Of a DNA stretch of 64,000 nt, positions 51,698 to 60,719 are shown in pieces (the stretch's first letter is position 1; every line of letters begins with the position of its first letter). The notes under the pieces were generated by a model. The model had not been told where the DNA came from. It did not search any database and worked only from the letters and a program-made list of their open reading frames with translations. The position numbers and the translations under genes are program-made. The DNA comes from Candidatus Paceibacterota bacterium (GTDB taxonomy: Bacteria; Verrucomicrobiota; Verrucomicrobiia; Limisphaerales; UBA8199). The stretch lies in NCBI GenBank assembly GCA_035452965.1, contig DAOTCE010000027.1:1-64000 (forward strand), in the 5' to 3' direction.

Positions 51698-52681
51698 ATG
51701 GTCAAGCGCCGCATTACCCGGCTTGCCACCGGCATTACCTTGTTGCTACTCGTGCCTACTGCGTGCTCCGCCAGCTTGAACTCTTCTGCTCGAAAGAGCA
51801 CCGGCGTCCAAATCACCCAGTTGGACGACCGGCTCCGCGTCGAGATCAACGGTCAGCTCTTCACCGAATACTACTTCAAAGACGTCCCCCGCCCTTACTG
51901 CTATCCGCTCATCGGCCCCGGCGGCTTGGCTATGACTCGCGATTGGCCGATGAAAAGCACCCCCGGAGAAGCGCAGGACCACCCTCATCACCGCTCACTT
52001 TGGTTCGCACACGGCGCGGTCAACGGGCATGACTTCTGGTCCGAACAGAAGGCTTTCGGCAAGACTGTCCACGAGGCCTTCCTAAAGGTCAAATCCGGCA
52101 ACAAAGCAGGCGTGATCCGCGAGCGGAATAGGTGGGTCGCCGCTAATGGCGACGTCGTGTGCAAGGACGAGCGCACCTTGCGCTTCCACGCGCTGAAAAG
52201 CTCCAGCGAGCGGATCCTTGACTTTGAGATTACCCTGCTCGCCTCGAACGGTGACTTGACTCTCGGCGATACCAAGGAAGGCACCATGGCCGTGCGCATC
52301 GCCGAGACCATGCGCCTTAAGGGCAACCTCGCGCAAGGCCACATCGTCAACAGCGCCGGGGTGCGCGACGGCGACACATGGGGCAAACGGGCAGATTGGT
52401 GCGATTATTACGGGCCGGTCCAAGGCAAAACCGTCGGCATCGCCATTTTCGACCATCCGAAGAACCCGCGCCATCCTACTTGGTGGCACGTGCGCGATTA
52501 CGGCCTGTTTGCTGCCAATCCTTTCGGCCGCCACGATTTTGAAAAACTCTCCAACCGGACCGCCGGTGACCTCGTCGTTCCCGCCGGCAAGAGCGTCACT
52601 TTTCGCTATCGCTTTTACCTGCACGAAGGCGATTACCAGCAAGCCGACGTTGCCGCCAAATACAAGCACTACGCGAAATGA
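51698..52681 (+). CDS. DUF6807 (PmoA-like) secreted protein
   Basis: 327 residues with a signal peptide that may be a lipoprotein signal (LLLLVPTACSAS). Family blocks: YYFKDVPRPYCYPLIGPGG, RDHP-type histidine cluster DHPHHRSLWFAHG, GVRDGDTWGKRADWCDYYG, and HPTWWHVRDYGLFAANPFG. Proteins of this family are annotated as PmoA-like by distant similarity but are not methane monooxygenases in context; here the gene overlaps an oxidoreductase by four bases (ATGA), pointing to carbohydrate metabolism. Confidence 0.85.
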   Translation: MVKRRITRLATGITLLLLVPTACSASLNSSARKSTGVQITQLDDRLRVEINGQLFTEYYFKDVPRPYCYPLIGPGGLAMTRDWPMKSTPGEAQDHPHHRSLWFAHGAVNGHDFWSEQKAFGKTVHEAFLKVKSGNKAGVIRERNRWVAANGDVVCKDERTLRFHALKSSSERILDFEITLLASNGDLTLGDTKEGTMAVRIAETMRLKGNLAQGHIVNSAGVRDGDTWGKRADWCDYYGPVQGKTVGIAIFDHPKNPRHPTWWHVRDYGLFAANPFGRHDFEKLSNRTAGDLVVPAGKSVTFRYRFYLHEGDYQQADVAAKYKHYAK

Positions 52682-54162
52682 ACAAACTTAACCGTCGCGA
52701 TTTCCTCAAAACCTCGATCTTCACCACTGCCTCCCTCAGCCTATTGCCGGCCCTGGGTGCCGACAACACCGCCAGGAACGAGCAGCGAAGAACCGTCGCC
52801 TCCCGCATTACCGGCGCCAACAGCGATGTCCGTTTCGCCGTCGTCGGATTTGGCGGGCGCGGCACCAGTCACATCAACGATCTACGCGAGGTCCCTGGCA
52901 CCCGCTTGGTGGCACTGTGCGATGTGGACCGCGGTATACTCGACCGAGAGGCCAGGAAATGCCTTGACCGCGGGGAGCAGATTGAGACGTACACCGACAT
53001 CCGCAAGCTCCTCGAAAGCAAGAACATTGATGTCGTAGGATTCGCCACGCCCAACCACTGGCACGCGCTGGGCGCCATCTGGGCGATGCAGGCCGGCAAG
53101 GACGTTTATGTGGAGAAACCGGTCTCCCACAACGTGTGGGAGGGCAGGCGAATCGTCGAGGTGGCCCGCCAGCTCAATCGCATCGTGCAGACCGGCACGC
53201 AGTCCCGCTCCAGCAGCGGCATCCGGGAGGGTATCGCGTGGGTACGCGAAGGGCACATTGGCAAGATCCTTCGAGCGCGGGGCTTCTGCTACAAGCGCCG
53301 CCCCAGCATCGGCAAAGCGGACGGTCCGCAACCGATTCCGCCCGAGATTGATTACGATCTGTGGTGCGGCCCCGCGCCCAAGGAACCGCTGATGCGCAAG
53401 AAACTCCACTACGACTGGCACTGGGTCTGGCCAACCGGTAACGGCGACCTGGGCAACCAAGGCATCCACCAGATGGACATGGCTCGCTGGGCCTTGGGCG
53501 AAACCGCGCTTTCCCCACGCGTGCTGAGCGTCGGCGGCCGGTTCGGCTACGTGGACGATGGCACCACCCCTAACACCATGATTGTCTTTCACGATTACCC
53601 GACCGCCCCGCTCATCTTCGAAGTCCGCGGCCTGCCGTCCAGTGCCAACTCCGGGAACATGGACAAATACCGCGGCGTGGATGTTGGCGTCGTCGTTGAC
53701 TGCGAGGGCGGTGCCATGACTATTCCCACCGGCAGCAGCGCCAAGATCCTGGACAAGGATGGCGCTGAGATTAAGAAGTTCTCAGGAAACTCCAGCCATT
53801 TTGCCAACTTTATCGACGCCGTCCGCAGCCGCAAGTTCAGTGACTTGACCGCCGATATCCTGGAAGGCCACCTCTCGAGTGCGCTTTGCCACACCGGCAA
53901 TATCTCCTATCGCCTCGGCAATACCCAGCAACCCGGGCAAATCCACGACGCCGTCAAAGGCAATCCAGACCTGGCTGAAGTTCTGGGCCGCATGGAAGAG
54001 CACCTCGCCGCCAACGCCGTTGACCTCAAGAAGACCCCGGCCACCCTCGGCGCAGTCCTCAAGATGAACCCGAAGACCGAGCGGTTCATCGGCAATCGCA
54101 AAGCCAACCAACAACTGACCCGCGACTACCGGAAGCCCTTCGTAGTGCCGGCCCGGATCTGA
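52678..54162 (+). CDS. Gfo/Idh/MocA family oxidoreductase, Tat-exported
   Basis: 494 residues. Tat signal NRRDFLKTSIFTTASLSLL (residues 5-23). Rossmann loop FAVVGFGGRGTSH near residue 53, NHWHALGAIWAMQAG and the lysine motif YVEKPVSHN; the C-terminal part has GDLGNQGIHQMDMARWALG. Longer than the copy at 21461 because of a C-terminal extension (ILEGHLSSALCHTGNISYRLG onwards). Co-translated with the DUF6807 gene. The pairing of these two families recurs in this phylum and suggests joint action on a sugar derivative. Confidence 0.92.
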   Translation: MNKLNRRDFLKTSIFTTASLSLLPALGADNTARNEQRRTVASRITGANSDVRFAVVGFGGRGTSHINDLREVPGTRLVALCDVDRGILDREARKCLDRGEQIETYTDIRKLLESKNIDVVGFATPNHWHALGAIWAMQAGKDVYVEKPVSHNVWEGRRIVEVARQLNRIVQTGTQSRSSSGIREGIAWVREGHIGKILRARGFCYKRRPSIGKADGPQPIPPEIDYDLWCGPAPKEPLMRKKLHYDWHWVWPTGNGDLGNQGIHQMDMARWALGETALSPRVLSVGGRFGYVDDGTTPNTMIVFHDYPTAPLIFEVRGLPSSANSGNMDKYRGVDVGVVVDCEGGAMTIPTGSSAKILDKDGAEIKKFSGNSSHFANFIDAVRSRKFSDLTADILEGHLSSALCHTGNISYRLGNTQQPGQIHDAVKGNPDLAEVLGRMEEHLAANAVDLKKTPATLGAVLKMNPKTERFIGNRKANQQLTRDYRKPFVVPARI

Positions 54163-54401
54163 GGCCGGACACCCGCTGCGGGTCCAGGACGGCCCACACT
54201 CTGTTTTGAGCCGACGACGAGAATGGTCCCACCGTCCCACCTACGTCCAAGTAACTCGCGGTGACAAGGCCAAAGCCACCTCGAGTTATCGCCTCAACCA
54301 TCGTCCGCCGTTCTGCTCCATATCCGCTACCCCGCTGTCCATATCGCAATCGCAACCAGCCGCTCGTTGACGATTCCCGGCAAATCACGTATTAGCGCCG
54401 C

Positions 54402-55358
54402 ATGCGTTGGCTGATTGCATTCGCGCACTTGGTCGCGGGAAGCTGTTTGCTGGGAGGCACCTTAATATCCTGCACGGGATGTGTCGCCATAAGTGCGCCC
54501 ACGGGCGTGTCCGTCCCACCGCGGCAACTGCTGTTGACGTTGCAGCGCGAGATGAACTCGAATAGCGGCTGGGTGCGCATCCACGCGGCGGAGGCGCTGC
54601 TTGACCATCACCACGCCCAGCCAGTCACCCGGTTGCTCCTTCGAGAAGCAGACACGGCACAACCGCCTTATCGAATGGGTGTTTGGCGCGTTCTGGCCCG
54701 TGCCACAGGAACGGCAGAGGAACGTCAAATGTTCATTGACCGTATACGCCGCGCGATGCTGGACCCGCAAGCGCCTGACCGCGTCCACGCAGCGGAGAGC
54801 CTGGCTAAGCTGGGCGCGGCCAGTCCTTCCGATACCCCCGCCCTGCTGGAATGGGTGGCTGCGGCGCGGGAAGCTGACGCCGTGTATCCGCTGTGGCTGC
54901 TGGCGCTTTCCGGCAATAGCTCCGTGAAAGCCGACAGTGAAGGTCGCTTGGGCGACTTGTTGGAGTCGGGTGACACAATCGTCCGGCTGCGTGCCGCGTT
55001 CGCATTGGGCAGGATCACCATCGTTTCCCCACGCTCCATCGGGCGATTAAACCAGTGCCTCGCATTGGAGCCGGAGGATTCGCCAGTGCGTGCTTACGCC
55101 GCCTCCGCCTTGCTGCGGCACGCGGAGGAAAATTCGTCTGGCGCCACGCGGCTCAAACAGGTGCTTGCAGAACATCTGGCGCGGGGCCAGCCTTCGGAGC
55201 AACTCGAAGCGGCGATAGCCTTGGGCATGCGTGGGACAACCGAAGACCTGCCAGTGCTCGCCCGGCTTGCGGACAGCCCCGAAGCCGATGCGAGAATCGG
55301 AGCCACCAGCGGCTCGCTTTACATTCTGGAGGCTGGTGCCAGCCTCCTTAGTCACTAG
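54402..55358 (+). CDS. HEAT-repeat lipoprotein
   Basis: 318 residues. Signal peptide with lipobox-like LISC around residues 21-24 (LLGGTLISCTGC), then HEAT-like helical repeats: SGWVRIHAAEALLDHH, DRVHAAESLAKLGA, DTIVRLRAAFALGRI, DSPVRAYAASALLRHA, QLEAAIALGMRGT. Probably a periplasmic scaffold; partner unknown. Starts 239 bases after the oxidoreductase and is followed 7 bases later by an SDR gene. Confidence 0.78.
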   Translation: MRWLIAFAHLVAGSCLLGGTLISCTGCVAISAPTGVSVPPRQLLLTLQREMNSNSGWVRIHAAEALLDHHHAQPVTRLLLREADTAQPPYRMGVWRVLARATGTAEERQMFIDRIRRAMLDPQAPDRVHAAESLAKLGAASPSDTPALLEWVAAAREADAVYPLWLLALSGNSSVKADSEGRLGDLLESGDTIVRLRAAFALGRITIVSPRSIGRLNQCLALEPEDSPVRAYAASALLRHAEENSSGATRLKQVLAEHLARGQPSEQLEAAIALGMRGTTEDLPVLARLADSPEADARIGATSGSLYILEAGASLLSH

Positions 55359-55365
55359 CGCATTT

Positions 55366-56145
55366 ATGAACATCCTCGAACAATTCAGTCTGCAGGACAA
55401 AGTGGTCGTCTTAACCGGCGGCGGCGGCCTTTACGGGCGCCAGCTCACCGCTGCGCTAGCCGAAGCTGGCGCGAAGCTCGTCCTCGCTTCTCGCAACCAG
55501 GCTCGGCTGCAGGAAATCGCCTGCGCACAGGTTCAGCGTGGGTACTCCGTCGCCTGTGAATCGCTGGATCAGGGGGACGAAGGCTCGGTCCTTGCCTTGC
55601 GCGACAAGGTGCTGCGGGAGTTTGGCCGGGTGGACGGCCTGGTCAACAACGCCGTGCTGCGTCCAATGAAGAGTCTGGACGCACCGGTGTCCGCCTGGGA
55701 CGAATCGCTCCGCGTTAATGCCACAGGCGTCTTCCTAATGACCCGGGCGTTTGGCGAAGCCATGCTGGAGCGGCGGGCTGGCAGCATTGTGAACGTTGGC
55801 TCCATGATGGGCGTAGTGGGGCCAAGCCCTGAGTTCTACGAAGGCACCGGCATGGGCACACCCGCGCCGGATTACTTCTTCCACAAAGCCGGTATGATCA
55901 ACCTCACCCGCTATTTCGCCAGCGTGTTCGGGGCGCGCGACATCCGAGTGAACTGCGTGTCGCCAGGCGGTTACTTCACCCATCAGCCCGAGCCATTCCT
56001 GCAACGGTACAACCGCCGAACCATGCTGGGCCGGATGGCCGGCGACACCGACTTGGGCGGCGCGGTGGTATTCCTGCTAAGCGATGCATCGCGCTATGTC
56101 ACCGGTGTCAATCTGCCAGTGGACGGTGGCTACACGGCAAAATAA
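55366..56145 (+). CDS. Short-chain dehydrogenase/reductase (classical SDR)
   Basis: 259 residues from the ATG at 55366. Cofactor loop LTGGGGLYGRQL (residues 18-29), NNAVLRPM, catalytic Ser in NVGSMMGV, and YxxxK in DYFFHKAGM. C-terminal GVNLPVDGGYTAK is the usual SDR end. Compared with standard SDRs, an insert (PEFYEGTGMGTPAPDY) lies between Ser and Tyr. Similar to gluconate 5-dehydrogenase-type oxidoreductases in overall look; substrate unknown. Confidence 0.92.
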   Translation: MNILEQFSLQDKVVVLTGGGGLYGRQLTAALAEAGAKLVLASRNQARLQEIACAQVQRGYSVACESLDQGDEGSVLALRDKVLREFGRVDGLVNNAVLRPMKSLDAPVSAWDESLRVNATGVFLMTRAFGEAMLERRAGSIVNVGSMMGVVGPSPEFYEGTGMGTPAPDYFFHKAGMINLTRYFASVFGARDIRVNCVSPGGYFTHQPEPFLQRYNRRTMLGRMAGDTDLGGAVVFLLSDASRYVTGVNLPVDGGYTAK

Positions 56146-56308
56146 AGGTTCTTCGCGGATTTCCGGGGAAGCCCATTGGCGATTCATTGTCTCGCTCTCC
56201 TCTGCCTGCCTCCGGCACCCCCTCCGGACAGACGGCGGCGCCGTCACGGTACCCGAACCTTGGCGTTGGCTTGCGGCCGGCTGGGGGATGGCTTGTCAGT
56301 GCGGTCTG

Positions 56309-56360
56309 GCTACGGTGTGTATCCCATGGGGAGCGCTCCCCATGGGATACACACCGTAGC
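56309..56360. repeat. 52-bp perfect palindrome
   Basis: The 26 bases 56309-56334 (GCTACGGTGTGTATCCCATG and GGGAGC) are the exact reverse complement of 56335-56360, with no loop. The next outer pair does not match. It could act as a bidirectional terminator between the two converging genes or as a protein-binding dyad. Confidence 0.85.
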
Positions 56361-56386
56361 ACCACCGTGCCGCCACCGTAACCCCA
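56354..56386. repeat. Third 11-bp periodic CCGT array
   Basis: CCGTAGCACCA, CCGTGCCGCCA, CCGTAACCCCA: three units with exact 11-base period and the same CCGT...CA frame as the arrays at 1481 and 25850. The centre of each unit is diverged. Unit one overlaps the right arm of the palindrome. Confidence 0.6.
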
Positions 56387-56437
56387 AGCCAGATGCGCAG
56401 GGGTAAACGGGGCCTGAAAATGGCAGGCAGGGGGCAT

Positions 56438-56460
56438 CACTGTCCAAAATCTGGACAGTG
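56438..56460. promoter_or_regulatory. Dyad CACTGTCCA-N5-TGGACAGTG
   Basis: Perfect 9-bp arms around AAATC. Could be an operator-like site or a short hairpin. No gene starts near it (it lies between the ends of converging genes), so an operator role is doubtful. Confidence 0.45.
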
Positions 56461-56586
56461 CGCGGGTTTCGGAGGTCGGGCAGGCCATCCATGCTGCGCG
56501 GATGGCAACCACCGTTGGCACTTCCTGGAAATCCGTGATGAACCAAAATGGATCTTGATCGCACCCACGGCCCTCGCGCCTCCAAC

Positions 56587-58782
56587 TTACTTGGTAACAA
56601 ATTCCCGAAGATGCTGGATCAACGCGCTGGCCTTCTCAGGTGAATCAGCCTCGACAAACAGACGCAGGATCGGCTCGGTCCCGGAAAAACGCACCAGCGC
56701 CCAGTTATCATTGCCCAGGTAGAACTTCGTCCCGTCCGCGTGGGAGATTTTCACAACCGGGCAAGGGCCGATCTGGGCCGGTGGCGTTTGCACCAGCCGT
56801 CGCGGAACGGCGACGCGCATCTCCGAAGTCGAAGGGATGTTATCTTCCAAGCTGTAGAGCCGCCCGGTAAGGTCATAAACACGTCGGCGCAGTTGCGATA
56901 TCTTCTCGCGGGTGCGGGCGAGCATTTCAACGATCAGCGCCGAGGCGAAGATGCCGTCTTTGCCCAGAATGTGCCCGCGAATCGTCAACCCTCCGCTCGA
57001 CTCCCCTCCCAGCACGGCATTGTGGGCGACCATCGCGCCGGCAATGTGTTTGAAACCGACCGGCACTTCGATGCACTGCTCGCCAAAACTCTCCGCTAGC
57101 CGGTCCAGCAGGTGCGTCGTGGCCAGGTTGCGCACAACGCCACCCTTCTCCCCGCGAATCTCGTGCATGTACCAGTACACCAGCAGCAGGATATCGTTAA
57201 TTGTGATGTACTCCCCGCGCTCGTCCACGATGGCGATGCGATCCGCGTCGCCATCCGTGGCCAGGCCGAGGTCGTAACGATCTTCCACCACGTGCGTGGC
57301 CAGCAGCCGCAACGCGTCCAGGTTCGGGGCTGGCGAGCGTCCCCCGAACAGCGGATTGTGGCGCTCGTGGATGAACGTCACCCGGCAGCGCGCTTCGGTA
57401 AGGATCGTGCCCAGCGTGAGCTGTCCCACGCCGTACATCGGATCAACAATCACCTTGAGCCCGGCCTGCCGGATGGCGTTCAGATCAATCAAGGCCTCGA
57501 CCGCGTCCACGTATTCGTTCGTGAAGTCCTTTCGTTTGACGAGGCCGCTCTCAAGCGCAATGTCCAGGTCAATCTTGATGACCTCTTCCAACGCCAGCCG
57601 GTTAGTCTCGGCCTGAATCTTCTGCGTCTCGTCATCCAACAGCAGCGAGCCATCGCCGTGGAAGACCTTGAGGCCGTTCCATTCGGGCGGATTGTGGCTG
57701 GCGGTGAAGGCCAGGCCGTAAGCCGCATTCTGCACCGCCGTCGCGTAGGTAACGAGCGGCGTAGGCGCATCTTCGCTCAGCAGCGTCACCGGGATGTTGT
57801 TGCCTGCAAACACCTCCGCAGCGGCGTCGCCGGCGCGATCTGAGAGGAAACGGCGGTCATAGCCGACCAGCACACCCCGCTTTTCCTCTCCCCGGCGCGT
57901 GATCTCGTTGGCGAGTGCCTGTGACAAACGCCGCACATTGTGCAGCGTGAAACCCTCGCCGATAACCGCCCGCCAGCCGCCCGTCCCAAACGCCACTTGG
58001 TGTTGTTCCTCCTCGCGGCGCGGCCGAAAGAGGCGCTTTTGCAGAATGAACTCTGCCTGCTCCAGGTCCTCGCGCGTGTTGACGCCCTGGATCTCGTCCG
58101 GATCGCAAATCTGGTAGCTCTCAACCCGCAGCCCGGAGCGGATGAGTTCATGCACACAATCGGTCAGTTGATACTTTCCGTCCGGCGCGGGCGAGAGATG
58201 CTGCAGCACGGAGAAAATCGCTGGCGCGGACACCATGTAGGCGCCGACATTCAGTTCGTGAATCTCGCGCACGGCCGCTGAGGCCTCTGTCTCCTCGATG
58301 ATATCCACGATGCGGCCGCCGGCATCGCGGATAATGCGTCCGTACGGCAAAGGCCGGGCGGAGATCGCCGTCAGCAGCGTCAGGTGTGCCTGGCGCAGGG
58401 CGTGCCGGTTCAGCAACCCGCGGATGGACGCTGGCCGGAACAGCGGGGTGTCGCCATACAGGATCAACAAATTGCCCTGATAACCTCTGAGTACGGGCGC
58501 CAGTTGCTGCACCGCGTGGCCGGTGCCCATTGGCTCGGACTGCACAACATAGCGGCAATGATCTCCCTGTTGGGCGCGCACCTCGTCCTGCCGGTAGCCA
58601 ACCACCACGTAGAGATCGTCGGCGGCAACCAATTGGCGTGCGTTGGCCACGACATAGTCCAAAATGGTGCGGTCGCCCAGCCGCTGCAAAACCATCGGTT
58701 GGTCCCCCGGGGCCACCTTCGTCCCCCCGGCAAGGATTACGGCTTTTAATTCAAGCTTCAATGGCGATTCCGATTTGCTCAT
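56587..58782 (-). CDS. Nucleotidyltransferase-phosphohexomutase fusion (GlmU-N/PGM-like)
   Basis: 731 residues from the ATG at 58782. Residues 10-245 resemble the GlmU pyrophosphorylase domain: QSEPMGTGHAV, YGDTPLF, PYGRIIRD, ELNVGAYMV. However, the signature loop LAxGxGTRM...PKVL reads LAGGTKVAPGDQPMVL, lacking the Arg and the Lys. Residues 260-731 are an alpha-D-phosphohexomutase: active Ser S362 in TASHNPPEWNG, metal loop ATDGDADRIAI, sugar loop GGESSGG, phosphate loop RFSGTEP. Together they could convert a hexose 6-phosphate to a 1-phosphate and an NDP-sugar. The N-domain may bind without catalysing. Confidence 0.88.
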   Translation of the reverse strand: MSKSESPLKLELKAVILAGGTKVAPGDQPMVLQRLGDRTILDYVVANARQLVAADDLYVVVGYRQDEVRAQQGDHCRYVVQSEPMGTGHAVQQLAPVLRGYQGNLLILYGDTPLFRPASIRGLLNRHALRQAHLTLLTAISARPLPYGRIIRDAGGRIVDIIEETEASAAVREIHELNVGAYMVSAPAIFSVLQHLSPAPDGKYQLTDCVHELIRSGLRVESYQICDPDEIQGVNTREDLEQAEFILQKRLFRPRREEEQHQVAFGTGGWRAVIGEGFTLHNVRRLSQALANEITRRGEEKRGVLVGYDRRFLSDRAGDAAAEVFAGNNIPVTLLSEDAPTPLVTYATAVQNAAYGLAFTASHNPPEWNGLKVFHGDGSLLLDDETQKIQAETNRLALEEVIKIDLDIALESGLVKRKDFTNEYVDAVEALIDLNAIRQAGLKVIVDPMYGVGQLTLGTILTEARCRVTFIHERHNPLFGGRSPAPNLDALRLLATHVVEDRYDLGLATDGDADRIAIVDERGEYITINDILLLVYWYMHEIRGEKGGVVRNLATTHLLDRLAESFGEQCIEVPVGFKHIAGAMVAHNAVLGGESSGGLTIRGHILGKDGIFASALIVEMLARTREKISQLRRRVYDLTGRLYSLEDNIPSTSEMRVAVPRRLVQTPPAQIGPCPVVKISHADGTKFYLGNDNWALVRFSGTEPILRLFVEADSPEKASALIQHLREFVTK

Positions 58783-58883
58783 GTCTGTTTGCGCATCATA
58801 CGCACCGGTCACCTGATTATGCAAACTCCTTTGACAGAGGGGGACCAGCAACCGCGATGAACCTGGAGGTTCAGGCTGCTCCT

Positions 58884-60215
58884 TCAGGGAAGAAGCTCCA
58901 TCAGCGCGTCGGCGAACAGCTTCATACCGCGCGCGTCGGGATGGTTGATGGAGTTGAGCATGAGCGTGCTATAAGGAATCCCCTGCCGCCAAAGCCGCCC
59001 GTAGCGGCGGGAGGCGTCCGCCAGGGCGACATTATTCGCCGCGGCGAACTGGCGCAGCCCCGCAACGTAAGGGCGCGGGTCATCGTCCACGTCGCGTTCG
59101 CGGCTCAGACCCATCCACTCGGGCCGCACGTAATGGGGCGTCAGAATGACCCACTCGGCGCCGATGCCCAGGAAATCCGCCAGCAGCTTCCCGTAACGCT
59201 CGTTGACCTGCGCCGGATTCAGGCCCGCATCATTCACGAACTCTGAGACAATCAGATCGGGCTTGGTGGCGAGCACCTTCTCCCGATAGTTATGCTCGCT
59301 GCCCGGCGGTTCGGCCAGGTAGGTGCCGGTATTGCGCCCGCCCCAGGCTTCGGTCAGCAGCTCGATATTCGCCTGTGGATAACGAGTCTTCAGGCGCGCC
59401 ACAAATTGTTCCTGCCAGCGGTTGCGCTCCCAATCTGGCACGTAGGTGCCCACGGTGACGCTGTCGCCCCAGGCCAATACGCGGAGGCGCTCCCCCGATT
59501 GGAGTTTGCGGATGGTGCGAGGCAGGAGCCGCTCGGCGGGGGAGGGGTTAGGCTTGGGCGGCTCGGGATAAGCCGATTCCAGCACCGGAAACAAATGCTC
59601 TGGCCCAAGCCGCTCCAGCCGGCCCGGCAGCCAGATGTTCGCCAGGTGCCGCTCGTCCTGCTTGATATTAGGCGGCAGGGGTGCGGCGGAGCGCGGCTCC
59701 CCCTGCCGCAGCACGATCCGGCCCCCGCGCGTCTGCACCAAGGCGTCAATGCGAAGCCGGGCAAAACGGTAACTGGCGAACGCCGGTTGGCCTTCCTTGA
59801 GGGCGCTTTGCGGGCAGCGACCGATGGTGCCCCAGTCCAAGTCGGCCTCGTAATCCTGGCCCCGGCGAAGAACCAGAGAGTCCCGCTTTGGTCCGGCCCG
59901 GAGCACCAAGCTCGCAGGGTCTAGCAAATAGGGCGTAGTGGTTTCCTGCGCGCGGACGCCGCTGAGCTGCGCCCCTTTGGCCCAGCCTCCAGCATTGGGA
60001 TTGAATACCGGCAGCGAGGCGTGCTTCTCGGCCACGACGTTAACGATCTCCGGAGGGCTGACGCGAACGGTCTTCGTGCGGGCGTGTGGTTCATTGACGG
60101 TCACCACCACTTTCCAATCGCCTGCGAGCTTCAAGTCAACCAGGGTGCCGGCGGTGCCAATCGTCAACGCCAGTGCCAGGAATAATCCGGACAGAAGGCT
60201 CTGTTTGATCTTCAT
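58884..60215 (-). CDS. Secreted SGNH/GDSL-type hydrolase
   Basis: 443 residues with a signal peptide (LLSGLFLALALTIG). Residues 1-230 form an N-terminal domain with beta-strand character and no catalytic motif. The SGNH hydrolase is in the C-terminal half: block I LAWGDSVTVGTY (Ser near residue 252), block II WGGRNTG, block III SEFVNDAG and a C-terminal His in NSINHPDARG. Likely an extracellular esterase, for example removing acetyl groups from polysaccharide. 101 bases before (upstream of) the fusion gene on the same strand. Confidence 0.87.
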   Translation of the reverse strand: MKIKQSLLSGLFLALALTIGTAGTLVDLKLAGDWKVVVTVNEPHARTKTVRVSPPEIVNVVAEKHASLPVFNPNAGGWAKGAQLSGVRAQETTTPYLLDPASLVLRAGPKRDSLVLRRGQDYEADLDWGTIGRCPQSALKEGQPAFASYRFARLRIDALVQTRGGRIVLRQGEPRSAAPLPPNIKQDERHLANIWLPGRLERLGPEHLFPVLESAYPEPPKPNPSPAERLLPRTIRKLQSGERLRVLAWGDSVTVGTYVPDWERNRWQEQFVARLKTRYPQANIELLTEAWGGRNTGTYLAEPPGSEHNYREKVLATKPDLIVSEFVNDAGLNPAQVNERYGKLLADFLGIGAEWVILTPHYVRPEWMGLSRERDVDDDPRPYVAGLRQFAAANNVALADASRRYGRLWRQGIPYSTLMLNSINHPDARGMKLFADALMELLP

Positions 60216-60719
60216 GTGCGAAGCAGTCTGTTCGTTCTAATCATCCGCGCAGGCATTGACGGTGATAAATGTCGAGGTCTTCAACGTTTCCGGCCCACCC
60301 GACATACCAATCCCCCCGCCGCAAACTGTGCCGCCGACTGGTCATTCAGTGGCATCATGTCTGCCAGTCCCTCCCAATAGGTGACGGTTGGCAGGCTTGG
60401 TTTACCCTTCTGGCCCGGCACCGCGCCCGCATTGAGAGCGGCGGCAAAACGCGCCAGGATCCACAAGCCTCCCCCGAACAGCCGAAGGCTTTGTCCGATT
60501 CCTGCCGGTGCCAACGCTCCGCTTGGCCGGAATTCCACGGGGCATGTTGAGGGTATCGAGGTTAATGAGACGGTCATACGTTCAGGCGATTGTTTGCGAG
60601 CCTACCGGGAACCGCCAAAGACCGCCAACCGTTTCTTGAAGACTAACCTATTGCGAATACTCGTCTTACGGCCCAAGTCTTCCGTAGTCACCCGGAAGCT
60701 GCCTCCGTAATCAGGCGAA
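60216..60719. other. Spacer without a supported gene
   Basis: A minus-strand open stretch (60281-60577, 98 residues) contains a short protein-like segment (PTVTYWEGLADMMPLNDQSA) but has no recognisable domain or ribosome site, so it is left as uncalled. Nothing else stands out. Confidence 0.4.

Larger units (their letters stand above)
56146..56586. other. Convergent spacer with palindrome and 11-bp array
   Basis: No gene. Holds a 52-bp perfect palindrome (56309-56360), an 11-bp periodic array continuing from its right half (56354-56386) and a 23-base dyad (56438-56460), all described separately. It lies between two converging genes, so promoters are not expected here. Confidence 0.65.

Noticed and set aside
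51698..52681. Methane monooxygenase subunit PmoA
   Set aside because: The family nickname is misleading: the protein is a signal-peptide DUF6807 protein next to a sugar oxidoreductase, without PmoA membrane spans.
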